This document shows, piece after piece, positions 54,595 to 62,936 of a stretch of 64,000 nucleotides of DNA. The stretch lies in NCBI RefSeq assembly GCF_003260125.1, contig NZ_QHKO01000012.1, forward strand, positions 62,001 to 126,000. The letters are read 5' to 3'. Source of the DNA: Lujinxingia litoralis (GTDB taxonomy: Bacteria; Myxococcota_A; Bradymonadia; Bradymonadales; Bradymonadaceae). The translations under genes were made by a program, and so were the position numbers. How positions within the stretch are numbered: position 1 is the first letter of the stretch; every line of letters starts with the position of its first letter. The notes beneath the pieces are model-generated. The model was given only the letters and a program-made list of their open reading frames with translations. It was not told the origin of the DNA and searched no databases.

Positions 54595-55254
54595 TTAGCC
54601 CAGGCTCATCACTTTAAGATCCTCGGCGACCTCGAAGCGGGCCTGGGTCTTCTCTTTGACCTCGTCCAGGGTCACCCCCTCGGCCAGCTCCCGCAGCACC
54701 AGGTGGTCTGCGGCCACATCAAAGACCGCCAGATCGGTGATGATGCGGTCGACGCAGCCCACGCCGGTCAGCGGCAGGTCGCACTCGGCCAAGAGTTTGG
54801 GCGAGCCGTCGCGGGCGGTGTGCGTCATCAGCACCACCACGCGGCGAGCGCCGCTGACCAGATCCATGGCGCCGCCCATGCCCTTGACCATTTTGCCCGG
54901 GATCATCCAGTTGGCCAGGTCGCCGCGCTCATTGACCTGCATCGCCCCCAGGATCGTCACGTCGATATGGCCGCCGCGGATCATGGCAAAGCTCTCCGCG
55001 CTATCAAAAAACGCCGAGCCGGGCACGGTGGTGATGGTCTGTTTGCCGGCGTTGATAAGATCCGGATCTTCTTCGCCCTCAAAGGGGAAGGGGCCGATGC
55101 CCATCAGGCCGTTCTCGCTCTGCAAAACGACGTTGACGCCTTCGGGGATGTAGTTGGCCACCAGGGTGGGGATGCCGATGCCCAGGTTGACGTAGGAGCC
55201 GTCAGTGAGCTCCTGGCTGGCGCGCATGGCGAGTTGTTCGCGGGTTAAGCTCAT
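54595..55254 (-). CDS. scoB: 3-oxoacid CoA-transferase subunit B
   Basis: A 219-residue subunit of family length. It contains SYVNLGIGIPTLVANYIP, the catalytic Glu motif SENGLMGIGPFP, GSAFFDSAESFAMIRGGHIDVTILGAMQV, and LANWMIPGKMVKGMGGAMDLVSGA, all hallmarks of the B subunit. It forms a complex with the A subunit encoded 39 bases upstream and moves CoA between succinyl-CoA and acetoacetate or similar 3-oxoacids. Confidence 0.93.
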   Translation of the reverse strand: MSLTREQLAMRASQELTDGSYVNLGIGIPTLVANYIPEGVNVVLQSENGLMGIGPFPFEGEEDPDLINAGKQTITTVPGSAFFDSAESFAMIRGGHIDVTILGAMQVNERGDLANWMIPGKMVKGMGGAMDLVSGARRVVVLMTHTARDGSPKLLAECDLPLTGVGCVDRIITDLAVFDVAADHLVLRELAEGVTLDEVKEKTQARFEVAEDLKVMSLG

Positions 55255-55293
55255 CGTTGACCTCGTAGATAAGAAGGGGAAAAGCGGCTCGGG

Positions 55294-55995
55294 TTACTCG
55301 GGGCGCGGGCGCGTGGTGCGCTGCTCGATCCACTTCTCGTAGCTCTGGCCCTGGATGATGCGCTGCACAAAGACGCCGGGGGTGTGGATCTGGTCCGGAT
55401 CCAGCTCCCCGGGCTCCACCAGCTCCTCGACCTCGGCGATGGTGATGCGGCCGGCGGCGGCCATCATCGGGTTGAAGTTGCGGGCGGTGGCCTTGAAGAT
55501 CAGGTTGCCCTGGGTGTCGCCCTTCCAGGCCTTCACAAAGGCGAAGTCGGCGGTGAGCGCCTGCTCCAGCACGTAGTGACGCCCGTCAAACTCGCGGGTC
55601 TCCTTGCCCTCGGCCACCACCGTGCCGTAGCCGGTCGGGGTGAAAAAGGCCGGGATGCCGGCGCCCCCGGCGCGGATGCGCTCGGCCAGGGTGCCCTGCG
55701 GGTTGAGCTCCACCTCCAGCTCCCCGCTTAAGTACTGCTGCTCGAAGTTTTTGTTCTCGCCAACGTAGCTCGAGATCATCTTTTTGATCTGGCGGTTCTG
55801 CAGCAAAATCCCCAGACCATAATGGTCCGTGCCGCAGTTATTGCTGATCACGGTGAGCTCGCCGGTGCCGCGCTCGGCCAGCGCCCGGATGAGGTTCTCG
55901 GGGTTGCCGCAGAGGCCAAAGCCCCCGCTCATAAGCGTGTGGCCGTCTTCGATGTCGAAGATCGCGGCCGCTGCCGATTCGTAGACCTTATTCAT
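55294..55995 (-). CDS. scoA: 3-oxoacid CoA-transferase subunit A
   Basis: The start is the ATG at 55995 with AGGAG upstream; a longer open frame is shadow. The 233-residue subunit contains LMSGGFGLCGNPENLIRALAERG, LTVISNNCGTDHYGLG, GELEVELNPQGTLAERIRAGGAGIPAFFTPTGYGT and the DFAFVKAWKGDTQGNLIF region, as in SCOT alpha subunits. With scoB it provides ketone-body or short 3-oxoacid activation. Confidence 0.93.
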   Translation of the reverse strand: MNKVYESAAAAIFDIEDGHTLMSGGFGLCGNPENLIRALAERGTGELTVISNNCGTDHYGLGILLQNRQIKKMISSYVGENKNFEQQYLSGELEVELNPQGTLAERIRAGGAGIPAFFTPTGYGTVVAEGKETREFDGRHYVLEQALTADFAFVKAWKGDTQGNLIFKATARNFNPMMAAAGRITIAEVEELVEPGELDPDQIHTPGVFVQRIIQGQSYEKWIEQRTTRPRPE

Positions 55996-56074
55996 GCAAC
56001 ACTCCTGTGTGGGTGTGGGCGGGACAGAATTCTCGTTGTAGCGATGGCCGACAGGGGGCCGGGAGAGCGCAGGC

Positions 56075-56842
56075 TTACCACTGCCCGCCGATCGAGAGGC
56101 CGGCGAAGACGTAGGTGTAGAACCCCGCCTCCAGTTTGAGCACGGCGTGGTCGGCGATGGTAAAGCGCATCCCGCCGCTGACGTTGATGATGGGGACCAC
56201 CGGCGGGACCCGGTCCTCGACCTCGGGGTTATCAAAGTCGATGGCGTTGGGGTCGGGGCGGCCATCGGCGGTCAGGCACTCCGGCGGGGTGAAGGCCTCG
56301 GTGGCGCCGCCCAGGTTGTTGTAGCAGGGGGAGTTGCGCCGGGGCTCGTAGCGCACGATGTCGCCCAGGATAAAGCCCGGGCCCAGGCCGCCGCCGACAA
56401 AGGGCGCAAACCACTTCTGCACATCCCAGTACCAGTAGGCCGAGAAGACCAGCGAGGCTACCTGCATGTCGATCTCGGTCCAGTCGGCCTGCTGGGCGCT
56501 GTCGCCTTTCTCCTGCCAGAAGGCCTCGGGCATCGAGAGGTCGGCGTAGTCAAAGGCCACGCTGAGCTCGTAGCGGCGGTCCTTGCGCCAGACGAACTCC
56601 GCGCCGTAGCTCATGTTGGAGACGCCCTCGGACCAGTGGGTGGGATGCTCCTCAAAGAAGAGCCCCAGCATAAATCCGGGCACCGCCACCGCGCGGGCCC
56701 GCGCGGTGAGCATGAACTCGTTGGTGGTCAGCTCCGAGTCGAAACGCACGCTGTCGTTGGGGTCGACGTACTGGGCGCTGGCCACCGCGGGCAACGTGAG
56801 AAGCGCAAGAAGCGCGGCAAAAAAGAGGGAGCGAGCAGCCAT
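56075..56842 (-). CDS. Outer-membrane beta-barrel protein
   Basis: The start is ATG at 56842 with GGAG upstream. The 255-residue protein has a signal peptide (MAARSLFFAALLALLTLPAVASAQ, cleavage at ASA-QY). Amphipathic strands follow (YELSVAFDYADLSMPEAFW, ASLVFSAYWYWDVQKWFAPFVGGGLGPGFI, VPIINVSGGMRFTIADHAVLKLEAGFYTYVFAGLSIGG) and it ends in Trp, an aromatic C-terminus for BAM recognition. One disulphide is possible (SPCYNN, PPECLT). A small barrel is most likely. Confidence 0.75.
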   Translation of the reverse strand: MAARSLFFAALLALLTLPAVASAQYVDPNDSVRFDSELTTNEFMLTARARAVAVPGFMLGLFFEEHPTHWSEGVSNMSYGAEFVWRKDRRYELSVAFDYADLSMPEAFWQEKGDSAQQADWTEIDMQVASLVFSAYWYWDVQKWFAPFVGGGLGPGFILGDIVRYEPRRNSPCYNNLGGATEAFTPPECLTADGRPDPNAIDFDNPEVEDRVPPVVPIINVSGGMRFTIADHAVLKLEAGFYTYVFAGLSIGGQW

Positions 56843-56924
56843 AAGAGGCTCCAATTCCAGGGGCTGGCAATCGCATCAAAACTCCGGCCAGCCGGTCGGT
56901 AAGGCGATGTCGGCCGGAGTATAG

Positions 56925-57118
56925 GGAGGGCGCCGGTCGGCGACAAGGAGCCTCGCCAGCCCTGAAGGACAAAGCCAGCGGAGTCGCTGCGGACTCGCAG
57001 TAGCGTTGCTACGGCTTCGTCCTGGCTCCTTGCCGGGTGCCGACCGCCCCAGGACAAAGCCAGCGGCGTCGCTGCGGACTCGCAGTAGCGTTGCTACGGC
57101 TTCGTCCTGGCTCCTTGC
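56925..57118. repeat. REP-like palindromic repeat pair
   Basis: A 68-base element is present twice, at 56966-57033 and 57051-57118 (period 85), with one visible mismatch. Each copy starts AGGACAAAGCC and ends with the near-inverse GGCTTCGTCCT followed by GGCTCCTTGC. It contains inner hairpins GAGTC/GACTC and GTAGC/GCTAC, and the flank at 56925 carries a further inverted piece (GGTCGGC, CAAGGAGCC). The structure resembles REP/BIME elements. Confidence 0.75.
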
Positions 57119-57214
57119 TGGACTTTGCCCTGGATGCGGTCGGGTTTTTTAGGGTGCGGGAGGCGTAATTGTTGCCCTGGAGGGCGCGCGGGATTGGGGA
57201 TGGGGCAGGAAGGC

Positions 57215-57536
57215 ACCCGCGTTCCCGGTCCAGAAAGGGCGGCGCCGGCGGTACAGGGGCGATTCTTGGCCAAGAAAGGGTGATGTACGGCGGTACAGGG
57301 GCGATTCTTGGCCAAGAAAGGGTGATGTACGGCGGTACAGGGTCGATTCTTGGCCAAGAAAGGGTGATGTACGGCGGTCGGAGGCGATTCTTGAGCAAGA
57401 AAGGGTGATGTACGGCGGTACAGGGTCGATTCTTGGCCAAGAAAGGGTGATGTACGGCGGTCGGAGGCGGTTCCTGGCCAAGAAAGGGTGATGTACGGCG
57501 GTACAGAGGCGATTCCTGGCCAGGAAAGGGCGGCGC
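57215..57536. repeat. 42-bp tandem repeat, intergenic (family B)
   Basis: Units start at 57250, 57292, 57334, 57376, 57417, 57459 and 57500 (42 bp, two of them 41), with a decayed half unit at 57215. Core: TTCTTGGCCAAGAA, a perfect 14-base palindrome (TTCCTGGCCAGGAA in the last unit), flanked by GGTACAGG on one side and AGGGTGATGTACGGC on the other. The array ends three bases from the stop of the Sel1-repeat gene. It matches the coding array at 21430. The rest of the 56843-57538 gap holds the REP-like pair and nothing else recognised. Confidence 0.95.
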
Positions 57537-57538
57537 TT

Positions 57539-59479
57539 TTAAGGGGCGGTGTTGGCAGCGTCTGAGCAGTAGGCGATGCCGCCGTAGTCGCAGGCTTTCG
57601 CCTCGTAGAGTGCGGCGTTGTTTTGTGTGCCGGACTCCGATGTTTCGGCTCTAAGAAGTTCTGCGGCCAGAGTGCAGCTATCGGGATCGCGAAGGTCGCA
57701 GCCTCGCTTTGCGAACTCGACGGCCGAGGAAGGGTTGTTGTGATCGGCGTAGCCTTCGGCGAGCCAGCGGCAGGAAAGGGTCGCGGCGCGGCGCACATCG
57801 GGAAGGTGAGGAGGGGCGTTTGTGCACAATTGGGTCAAGAAGGGAGCGGTGTGGTCGTCCCAGGGGGTCGGGCCGCCGATGTTGTCTCGTAGATAGCGTC
57901 CTAGATAGGCGCAGGCGATCATATCTCGAAGGGAACACGCCTTTCCCATATACGTGACGGCTCGTCGCGAGTCGGAAGCAAACTCGCCGCGGCCTGATTC
58001 GTACATAAATGCCAGGTCGATGCAGCCGCGGGGCTCATCCAACTCACAGGCTCGTCGATGAAGGCCGGACATGTTGAGTTGAACGTTTTCTGCTGAAACG
58101 TTGGATTCCAACCAGAGCGCGAGCCAGTTGCAGCTGTTTCCTTGTTCACGATCACACCCTTCTTTAAGGATCTCTCGGGCGCGCTCGGGTTCGGTTTGCA
58201 TCAACAAGGCGCCGGCCCACTGACACCCCTTTGGTTCATTGTTCTGGCAGGCGCGATCGTAGGCTTCGAGGGCGGCGTTTGGGTCGATGTTGCCGCCGAT
58301 TCCGCTTTCCAAGAGCTGGCCATAGAACACGCACGAATCATCTGCATGTTGGCGGCAACTACGCTCCAGGGTGTCGCGTGCCGCTTCGGGTTGCGCGGGC
58401 CAGTCGGGGCGTTCGGACAAGTAAAGGTCGCTCAGGGCGACGCAGCCTTCGGAGAGACCCCGCACGCAGGCGATGTTATAGGCCTGCTCCAGTCGTTTGG
58501 GAGTCTCAAGCTCAGGAAATTCAACATCGGCGATTGTGGCCCACATATAACAGGCGCGGGCGTCTCGCGAGTTGCAGGCATACCCGAAGTATTCAAACGC
58601 GAGTCGGTAATCAGGCGCCTGGGAGTCGATGGAGTCCAGGTAGAGATCGCCCAGACGTTCGCAACTCATGGGGTCTCCCAGCTCACAGCCACGTCTGTTA
58701 AATGCGATCCCTTCCTCAAGTTCAATATCACCGCCCTGGCCAAGGTAGAGCAGCTCACCGTAAGCGCCGCAGGCCCAGCCGATGTGTTTTTCACACCCTT
58801 CTAAAAAGTAGGTGCGGGCGGTGCGTTTGGTCAGCAGCTCGCCCCCCTGGCTCCGGCGCCCATCGAAGTATCCGAGGTTGGCGCAGCTGGAGGGGTCTCC
58901 CAGCTCACAGCCGCGCTCATAGGTATCGAGCCCATCGTCGGCAAGCCGTTCTTCGTCCGAGTTGCCGGTGTCATGGAGCAGAGTGCGGCTGATGTTGCAG
59001 CCCCACCCCACGCCGCCTGCACAACTCTGCCTGGCGAGGCTGCGGCCACGTCGGTGGTCGGGTTCAAAGCCAGCAGAGCCGGTGCCAACCAGGTGGGCGA
59101 GGCAAGCGCAGCCGGCCGGATCGCCCGCGTCGCAGCGCGCTTCGCAAAGTTGACCGGCTCTTTCCGAGACTGCTTCCCGGCTACCACGACGCCAGGCCCA
59201 CACGCTCCAGGCCGCGCAGGCGATCATCGACTCGCGTTGTTCGCAGGCCTCGATCATGGCCGGTAGCGTGTACAGTGATGTGTAGCGAATGCTGAAGGTG
59301 TAGCGGCAGTCTCCAAGCACGGAATCGAAGATCTCGTCCTCGGCGCAGGCAGGGGTCGACGAGGAGGTGTCGTCGGGAGTGTCCCCGGCAGACGCGGTGC
59401 CGGTGAAGATCAGGCCAAGCGCTACGATGGCCGTCCAGAGGACGAGATGACGGTGGATCTTAGAAGGTGTGAGATGCAT
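57539..59479 (-). CDS. Exported Cys-rich Sel1-repeat protein
   Basis: Start: ATG 59479. The 646-residue protein has a signal peptide (LVLWTAIVALGLIFTGTASAG) and about fifteen Sel1-like helical repeats with a Cys pair in each (for example YERGCELGDPSSCANLGYFDG, NRRGCELGDPMSCERLGDLYLD, YDRACQNNEPKGCQWAGALL). The Cys pairs would be disulphide-bonded, as in Helicobacter Hcp proteins. It is likely a secreted or periplasmic interaction scaffold. Lower GC and more varied codons than its neighbours hint at a different history. The family B repeat array abuts its stop codon. Confidence 0.88.
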   Translation of the reverse strand: MHLTPSKIHRHLVLWTAIVALGLIFTGTASAGDTPDDTSSSTPACAEDEIFDSVLGDCRYTFSIRYTSLYTLPAMIEACEQRESMIACAAWSVWAWRRGSREAVSERAGQLCEARCDAGDPAGCACLAHLVGTGSAGFEPDHRRGRSLARQSCAGGVGWGCNISRTLLHDTGNSDEERLADDGLDTYERGCELGDPSSCANLGYFDGRRSQGGELLTKRTARTYFLEGCEKHIGWACGAYGELLYLGQGGDIELEEGIAFNRRGCELGDPMSCERLGDLYLDSIDSQAPDYRLAFEYFGYACNSRDARACYMWATIADVEFPELETPKRLEQAYNIACVRGLSEGCVALSDLYLSERPDWPAQPEAARDTLERSCRQHADDSCVFYGQLLESGIGGNIDPNAALEAYDRACQNNEPKGCQWAGALLMQTEPERAREILKEGCDREQGNSCNWLALWLESNVSAENVQLNMSGLHRRACELDEPRGCIDLAFMYESGRGEFASDSRRAVTYMGKACSLRDMIACAYLGRYLRDNIGGPTPWDDHTAPFLTQLCTNAPPHLPDVRRAATLSCRWLAEGYADHNNPSSAVEFAKRGCDLRDPDSCTLAAELLRAETSESGTQNNAALYEAKACDYGGIAYCSDAANTAP

Positions 59480-59716
59480 CAAAGACTCAAGTTAAAATAG
59501 CGTGCGTTCCCATGTGTTTGTCATGGGTTGACTTATGTTTGGTGAAAAGTAGCACGAGGCTGTTATTACGGCGAGAGCTATCGTTGACGCAGCGTCTGCG
59601 GCATCGAGAGCACGGCCGTCGCGGAGCGCGCTGGTAAGAGAGCGCTTCGCATCCTATGCCCTTATAGGGCAGGCCGGGTGTGCTGCCGCTGACTTTTTGA
59701 TGCACGAGTAAAAACC

Positions 59717-60334
59717 ATGACGCTTGAAACCCTCTACCGCGCAGACGGCACCCCTTACGATCGTTATGTGGTGGTGGGGACTTCGGGATCGGGGAAGTCG
59801 ACGCTGGCGAATCGGCTGGCGTGGCAGACGGAGAATCGCCACGTGGAGCTCGACCGGTTGCACTGGTTGCCGGGGTGGCAGGAGCGCTCGTGGGATGTGT
59901 TTTGTGAGGACGTTGCAGCGGCCACGGCCGGGGAGCGCTGGGTGGTGGATGGGAACTACTCAGTGGTGCGGGATGTGGTGTGGGGGCGTGCGGAGGCGGT
60001 GGTGTGGCTCGACCTTCCGTTCAGGCAGGTGATGTCGCAGATCGTGGTGCGGACGTTGCGACGCGGGGTGAATGGGGAGGTTGTGTGTAACGGCAATGTC
60101 GAGAGCCTGGCGCGAGGGATTTTGAGCCGCGAGTCGATCATTTTGTGGGCGGCGAAGACCTGGAAGAAGCATCGGGTACGCAATGAGCGGCTGTTGATGG
60201 GGCAGCGGGAGCCCGCGTGGCAGCATCTGGATGTGTTTCGGGTGCGGTCGGGGGATTTGAGTGATGTGGAGATCTGGCGAGGGGGCGTTAAGGGGCGCGT
60301 TTTTTCGGAGGGAGTGATGGGGTTGGAAGGGTAA
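59717..60334 (+). CDS. P-loop kinase (adenylate-kinase-like/FlaR type)
   Basis: A 205-residue protein with Walker A VVVGTSGSGKSTLANRLA, the ELDRLHWLPGWQERSWDVF segment typical of the 'topology modulation' FlaR group, WVVDGNYSVVRDVVWGRAEAVVWLDLPF (Walker B-like) and the lid-like RGILSRESIILWAAKTW. Likely an ATP-dependent kinase on an unknown substrate. The name FlaR comes from old literature and does not prove flagellar function. The 59483-59716 gap shows no clear element. Confidence 0.88.
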   Translation: MTLETLYRADGTPYDRYVVVGTSGSGKSTLANRLAWQTENRHVELDRLHWLPGWQERSWDVFCEDVAAATAGERWVVDGNYSVVRDVVWGRAEAVVWLDLPFRQVMSQIVVRTLRRGVNGEVVCNGNVESLARGILSRESIILWAAKTWKKHRVRNERLLMGQREPAWQHLDVFRVRSGDLSDVEIWRGGVKGRVFSEGVMGLEG

Positions 60335-60366
60335 GGGTTTGGCGAGTAGCACCACACTCCCTGATT

Positions 60367-60403
60367 CAAAGAACCACTGTGGTTCGGGCGCGGTGGTTCT
60401 TTG
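60367..60403. terminator. Hairpin between convergent genes
   Basis: CAAAGAACCAC (60367-60377) pairs with GTGGTTCTTTG (60393-60403), 11 bp, and an internal CCACTGTGG is also present. It lies between stops at 60334 (+) and 60459 (-) and can end transcripts from both sides. Confidence 0.55.
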
Positions 60404-60458
60404 AGAAGTCTGGTTTTCGAATGAGATCAAGGGCTTATGTGGACCTTGCGCTCTTGTT

Positions 60459-61157
60459 CTACTCGGTCGCCGATATGAGCGAACGCGCATACGCGAGCGC
60501 CGCCTCCTGGTCGGAGAATGCGCGGCTCTGGCAGGAGGGGTCGGTCCCGAGACTCTCCCAGCTATCGCGCCAGGGATCTTCAGCTGAGTTCCCACGATCG
60601 ACGTGGACCGGGTAGGCATGAAGGACGACGTAGGGTGCGCTGAAGAGCTCATTGAGTTGTTTGCACAGATCGGTACCGAATGCGTCGTGGGTCAAAGATG
60701 GCTGATTCGTGAAGGTGAGCGGTGAGAGCGCGAACGCGACGCGTGCCGCTGTGGCGGTGACTTCCTCAATGGGGTGGGTATGGTGCGGTGTTGCCTCGAT
60801 GCCGGAGGGGTTCTGGATCGCGATGACGTCGGTGAAACTCACCTCGTGTCGTGTGGGAGAGTCGGTTGTGTCGTTCATTGGCAGGGAACGGCGGCGGTGG
60901 GGGGCCTCAGGACTCTCCCAATTCGGACAATCGAGCATCTGTGCATTTTGCGGGCTGGCGACAAATACGAAGTGCGATGGCTCGACGGGCGTTTTCGGGA
61001 TTGGGGCTGCGTTTTCTTTCATCGTTTCGTTCCGCTCGGAGGGAGGTGAAAGGTGCGTGGGTGGGTTCGCCTCAGGGCTCACCACCGACGTCGGTGAGTC
61101 GGGTTTGGGGTTGCAGGCCGCGAGCATAAGGCTCAGGCAAAATAGGTAGGTGCGCAT
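60459..61157 (-). CDS. Lipoprotein of unknown function
   Basis: Start ATG 61157 with AAGG upstream. The 232-residue product has signal MRTYLFCLSLMLAAC, a Pro/Ser/Thr-rich spacer and a domain with PTRHEVSFTDVIAIQNPSGIEATPHHTHPIEEVTATAARVAFALSPLTF and LCKQLNELFSAPYVVLHAYPVHVDRGN. Two Cys remain (MLDCPN, DPSCQS). No family is recognised. It is the last intact ordinary gene before the accessory scar. Confidence 0.65.
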   Translation of the reverse strand: MRTYLFCLSLMLAACNPKPDSPTSVVSPEANPPTHLSPPSERNETMKENAAPIPKTPVEPSHFVFVASPQNAQMLDCPNWESPEAPHRRRSLPMNDTTDSPTRHEVSFTDVIAIQNPSGIEATPHHTHPIEEVTATAARVAFALSPLTFTNQPSLTHDAFGTDLCKQLNELFSAPYVVLHAYPVHVDRGNSAEDPWRDSWESLGTDPSCQSRAFSDQEAALAYARSLISATE

Positions 61158-61289
61158 CAGCATCCTTGAGCAGTGACGAGCTCGGGCATAGAGACTTTGA
61201 TGTATGTGCCTATCATGTCCTGATCGGCGTGTCTCCGAGGATGAGGGTGACAAACCTTGTAAATCATGGTGAGCAGTGGGATGTCGTGC

Positions 61290-61487
61290 TCAAAACGAAG
61301 GTAAAAACTGCACCGCTGCAAATGCGCTTACGCCTTCGCGTGCGTCGCCTCGTAGCGCCTGTATCGCCGGGAGACTGACGCCGCCCAGAAGGTGAAGTCG
61401 GTCGGTGAGGGACCAGCGCAGGCGGGGCTCAATGCTCAGGAGGGTGCCGCCGATCAGGGGCAGGGTGTTGCCGGCGGTGCGGGCGGC
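61290..61487 (-). pseudogene. Outer-membrane protein C-terminal fragment
   Basis: On the minus strand the frame ending at 61290 reads RTAGNTLPLIGGTLLSIEP, then RLRWSLTDRLHLLGGVSLPA and IQALRGDAREGVSAFAAVQF, and stops after LPSF. Strand alternation and terminal Phe mark the end of a beta-barrel protein. An in-frame TAG lies just upstream (61490), where the transposase remnant begins, so the gene body has been lost. Confidence 0.7.
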
Positions 61488-61507
61488 CTACTCGTGGCGC
61501 AGATGCC

Positions 61508-61792
61508 GTGCTGCGCTGCTGGCGCCGGCAACGGCGTGCCGAGAATCACGCCGTTCCCAAAGATCTGAATGACGCCATCCGCTACTTCGAGAACAGGATT
61601 GAGGCCGGGTTGATGCACTACGCCACGGCACATTCGGCCAATTTTCCCGTCGGCAGCGGCACGGTGGAAGCCAGCGCCCAGCATATCCTGACACTGCGCT
61701 CCCATATGCTCTCATCGAGGTGGTCGGATGTCTGTGAATGTTGCGTGGCTCATAATGACGACCGAACACCCGCATTGCGTGTGGTGGCGTGA
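61508..61792 (+). pseudogene. Transposase remnant (ISKra4-like)
   Basis: The 94-residue frame contains LNDAIRYFENRIEAGLMHYA followed by ANFPVGSGTVEASAQHILTLRSHM and SSRW, similar to the C-terminal part of ISKra4-type transposases (ANLPIGSGxxEAACK). The N-terminal catalytic parts are absent, so this is a degenerate fragment. Confidence 0.6.
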
Positions 61793-61948
61793 TCGTGAGG
61801 TGAGCCACACCCGCGCGACCGCACGATTCTTCCGCAAGTCGTCTCGCCGGTATTAAGAGCAATCAAGAGTGAGTCGATTATTAATTGGTTTTGGTATCGC
61901 GGTTGGAGCGGACAAGCTCAGGTCATGTGATCGGCGCAATATTGTAAC

Positions 61949-62460
61949 TTAAGGTAGCAATTCCCAACGCTCTTCAAGTACCTTTTTGCAATGATCAATC
62001 CAAGGCGTTTGTTTAGATTCGCATTCAAGGATTAGTTTAAATGGTCTTCCCGGCCTGTTAAATCTTCCCTCGTTAATTACTGGAGTCGCCCACCACTCAG
62101 CAACTTCTTTGAATAGGCCTAGTAACCATTCGCGATCTTCAAGAACATTGCAAAGCAAAAAGTCACATCGAGTAAAGACCAAGACATAACCGTCCGCAGG
62201 AAGCCACTCATCTAAATAGCTTAAACACTCCTTAATGCATTGCCATTCTCGCCAAAATCATCAAAAAACTGAAGTGCTGCACCTATTTCCACCATGAAGC
62301 CAGCAAGGGTTTTGCATTTCTCCCCTCTTAATTTTCGACACACTATATTTGGCATTCCATATTCAGCCTGGATGTTAAGTCGACGTTCGCCACTCCGGAT
62401 AAAAGCAACTGAACTAGACGCAAGATACAGTCTTGAGTTAACCACTACGCCTCCTATCAT
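61949..62460 (-). pseudogene. Barstar-like immunity gene with a frameshift
   Basis: On the minus strand the gene begins with ATG at 62460, one base after the toxin stop (a GTG at 62445 behind AGGAGG is an alternative start). It reads NIQAEYGMPNIVCRKLRGEK ... MVEIGAALQFFDDFGEN in one frame. It then continues in another frame as WQCIKECLSYLDEWLPADGY, VLVFTRCDFLLCNVLEDREW and so on to ERWELLP. One missing T near 62245 (GAATGG in place of an inferred GAATTGG) joins them as FFDDFGENWQCIKECL. The DYFGxNWDALxDCL-like block is the barstar signature. AT-rich composition differs sharply from the genome. Confidence 0.75.
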
Positions 62461-62461
62461 T

Positions 62462-62936
62462 CTATAACGGATTAAATGTGGTATAGTGATCGTCAGTCCA
62501 ATATGCACTTCCGTCACTACCGGTAACAATTCTTTTGGCATCCAACCGACCTCCCGGAGGTCTAGGGTTTACAGTGTGCTCTGTATAAGTAATGGGATCT
62601 CCATTAGGAGTTTGTGTGGGCAAAATCTCGCCCCCACCCCTCCTAATCATTACTAAATTATTTAGGGTTACGCACATTGTTACGACTAGCGCCTTGTTGA
62701 ATATCGTCCCATGCAGACGTTATATCCTGACTAGGTGTCCGCCGCCGCGCCGCCTTATTAGGCACCAACACCGCACTATCGTCACCACGAGGATAAACGA
62801 AGTACGTATGTGCATGCTCAACTTCAAAATTATAAACATTTACTTCTGCTTGACGAGCTTCAGACGATAAAATACTGCGACGGGACCCATCATCGGCCAG
62901 CAACTCATCGCCAACCCGAAGATCTTTTAACTCGTT
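62462..62936 (-). pseudogene. Polymorphic toxin C-terminus: Hint domain and barnase-like RNase, frameshifted
   Basis: The minus strand reads NELKDLRVGDELLADDGS, then AEVNVYNFEVEHAHTYFV, the end of a Hint (intein-like) domain that releases toxin tips. A linker follows, then, in a different frame, NGDPITYTEHTVNPRPPGG, RLDAKRIVTGSDGSAYWTDD and HYTTFNPL, the C-terminus of a barnase/RNase T1-type domain. Candidate catalytic Glu, Arg and His are present. A single extra T near 62658 (AAATAATTT) separates the two frames. The N-terminal part of the toxin is missing; a truncated transposase abuts at about 62936. Confidence 0.75.

Noticed and set aside
57215..57536. CRISPR array interpretation of the 42-bp repeats
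   Set aside because: Units are contiguous with no unique spacers, and there are no cas genes nearby.
57094..57798. Open frames on the minus strand across the 42-bp array (for example repeated RTSPFLGQES)
   Set aside because: The repeat is open in several frames simply because the unit lacks stops; there is no start signal, and the frame overlaps the Sel1 gene end.
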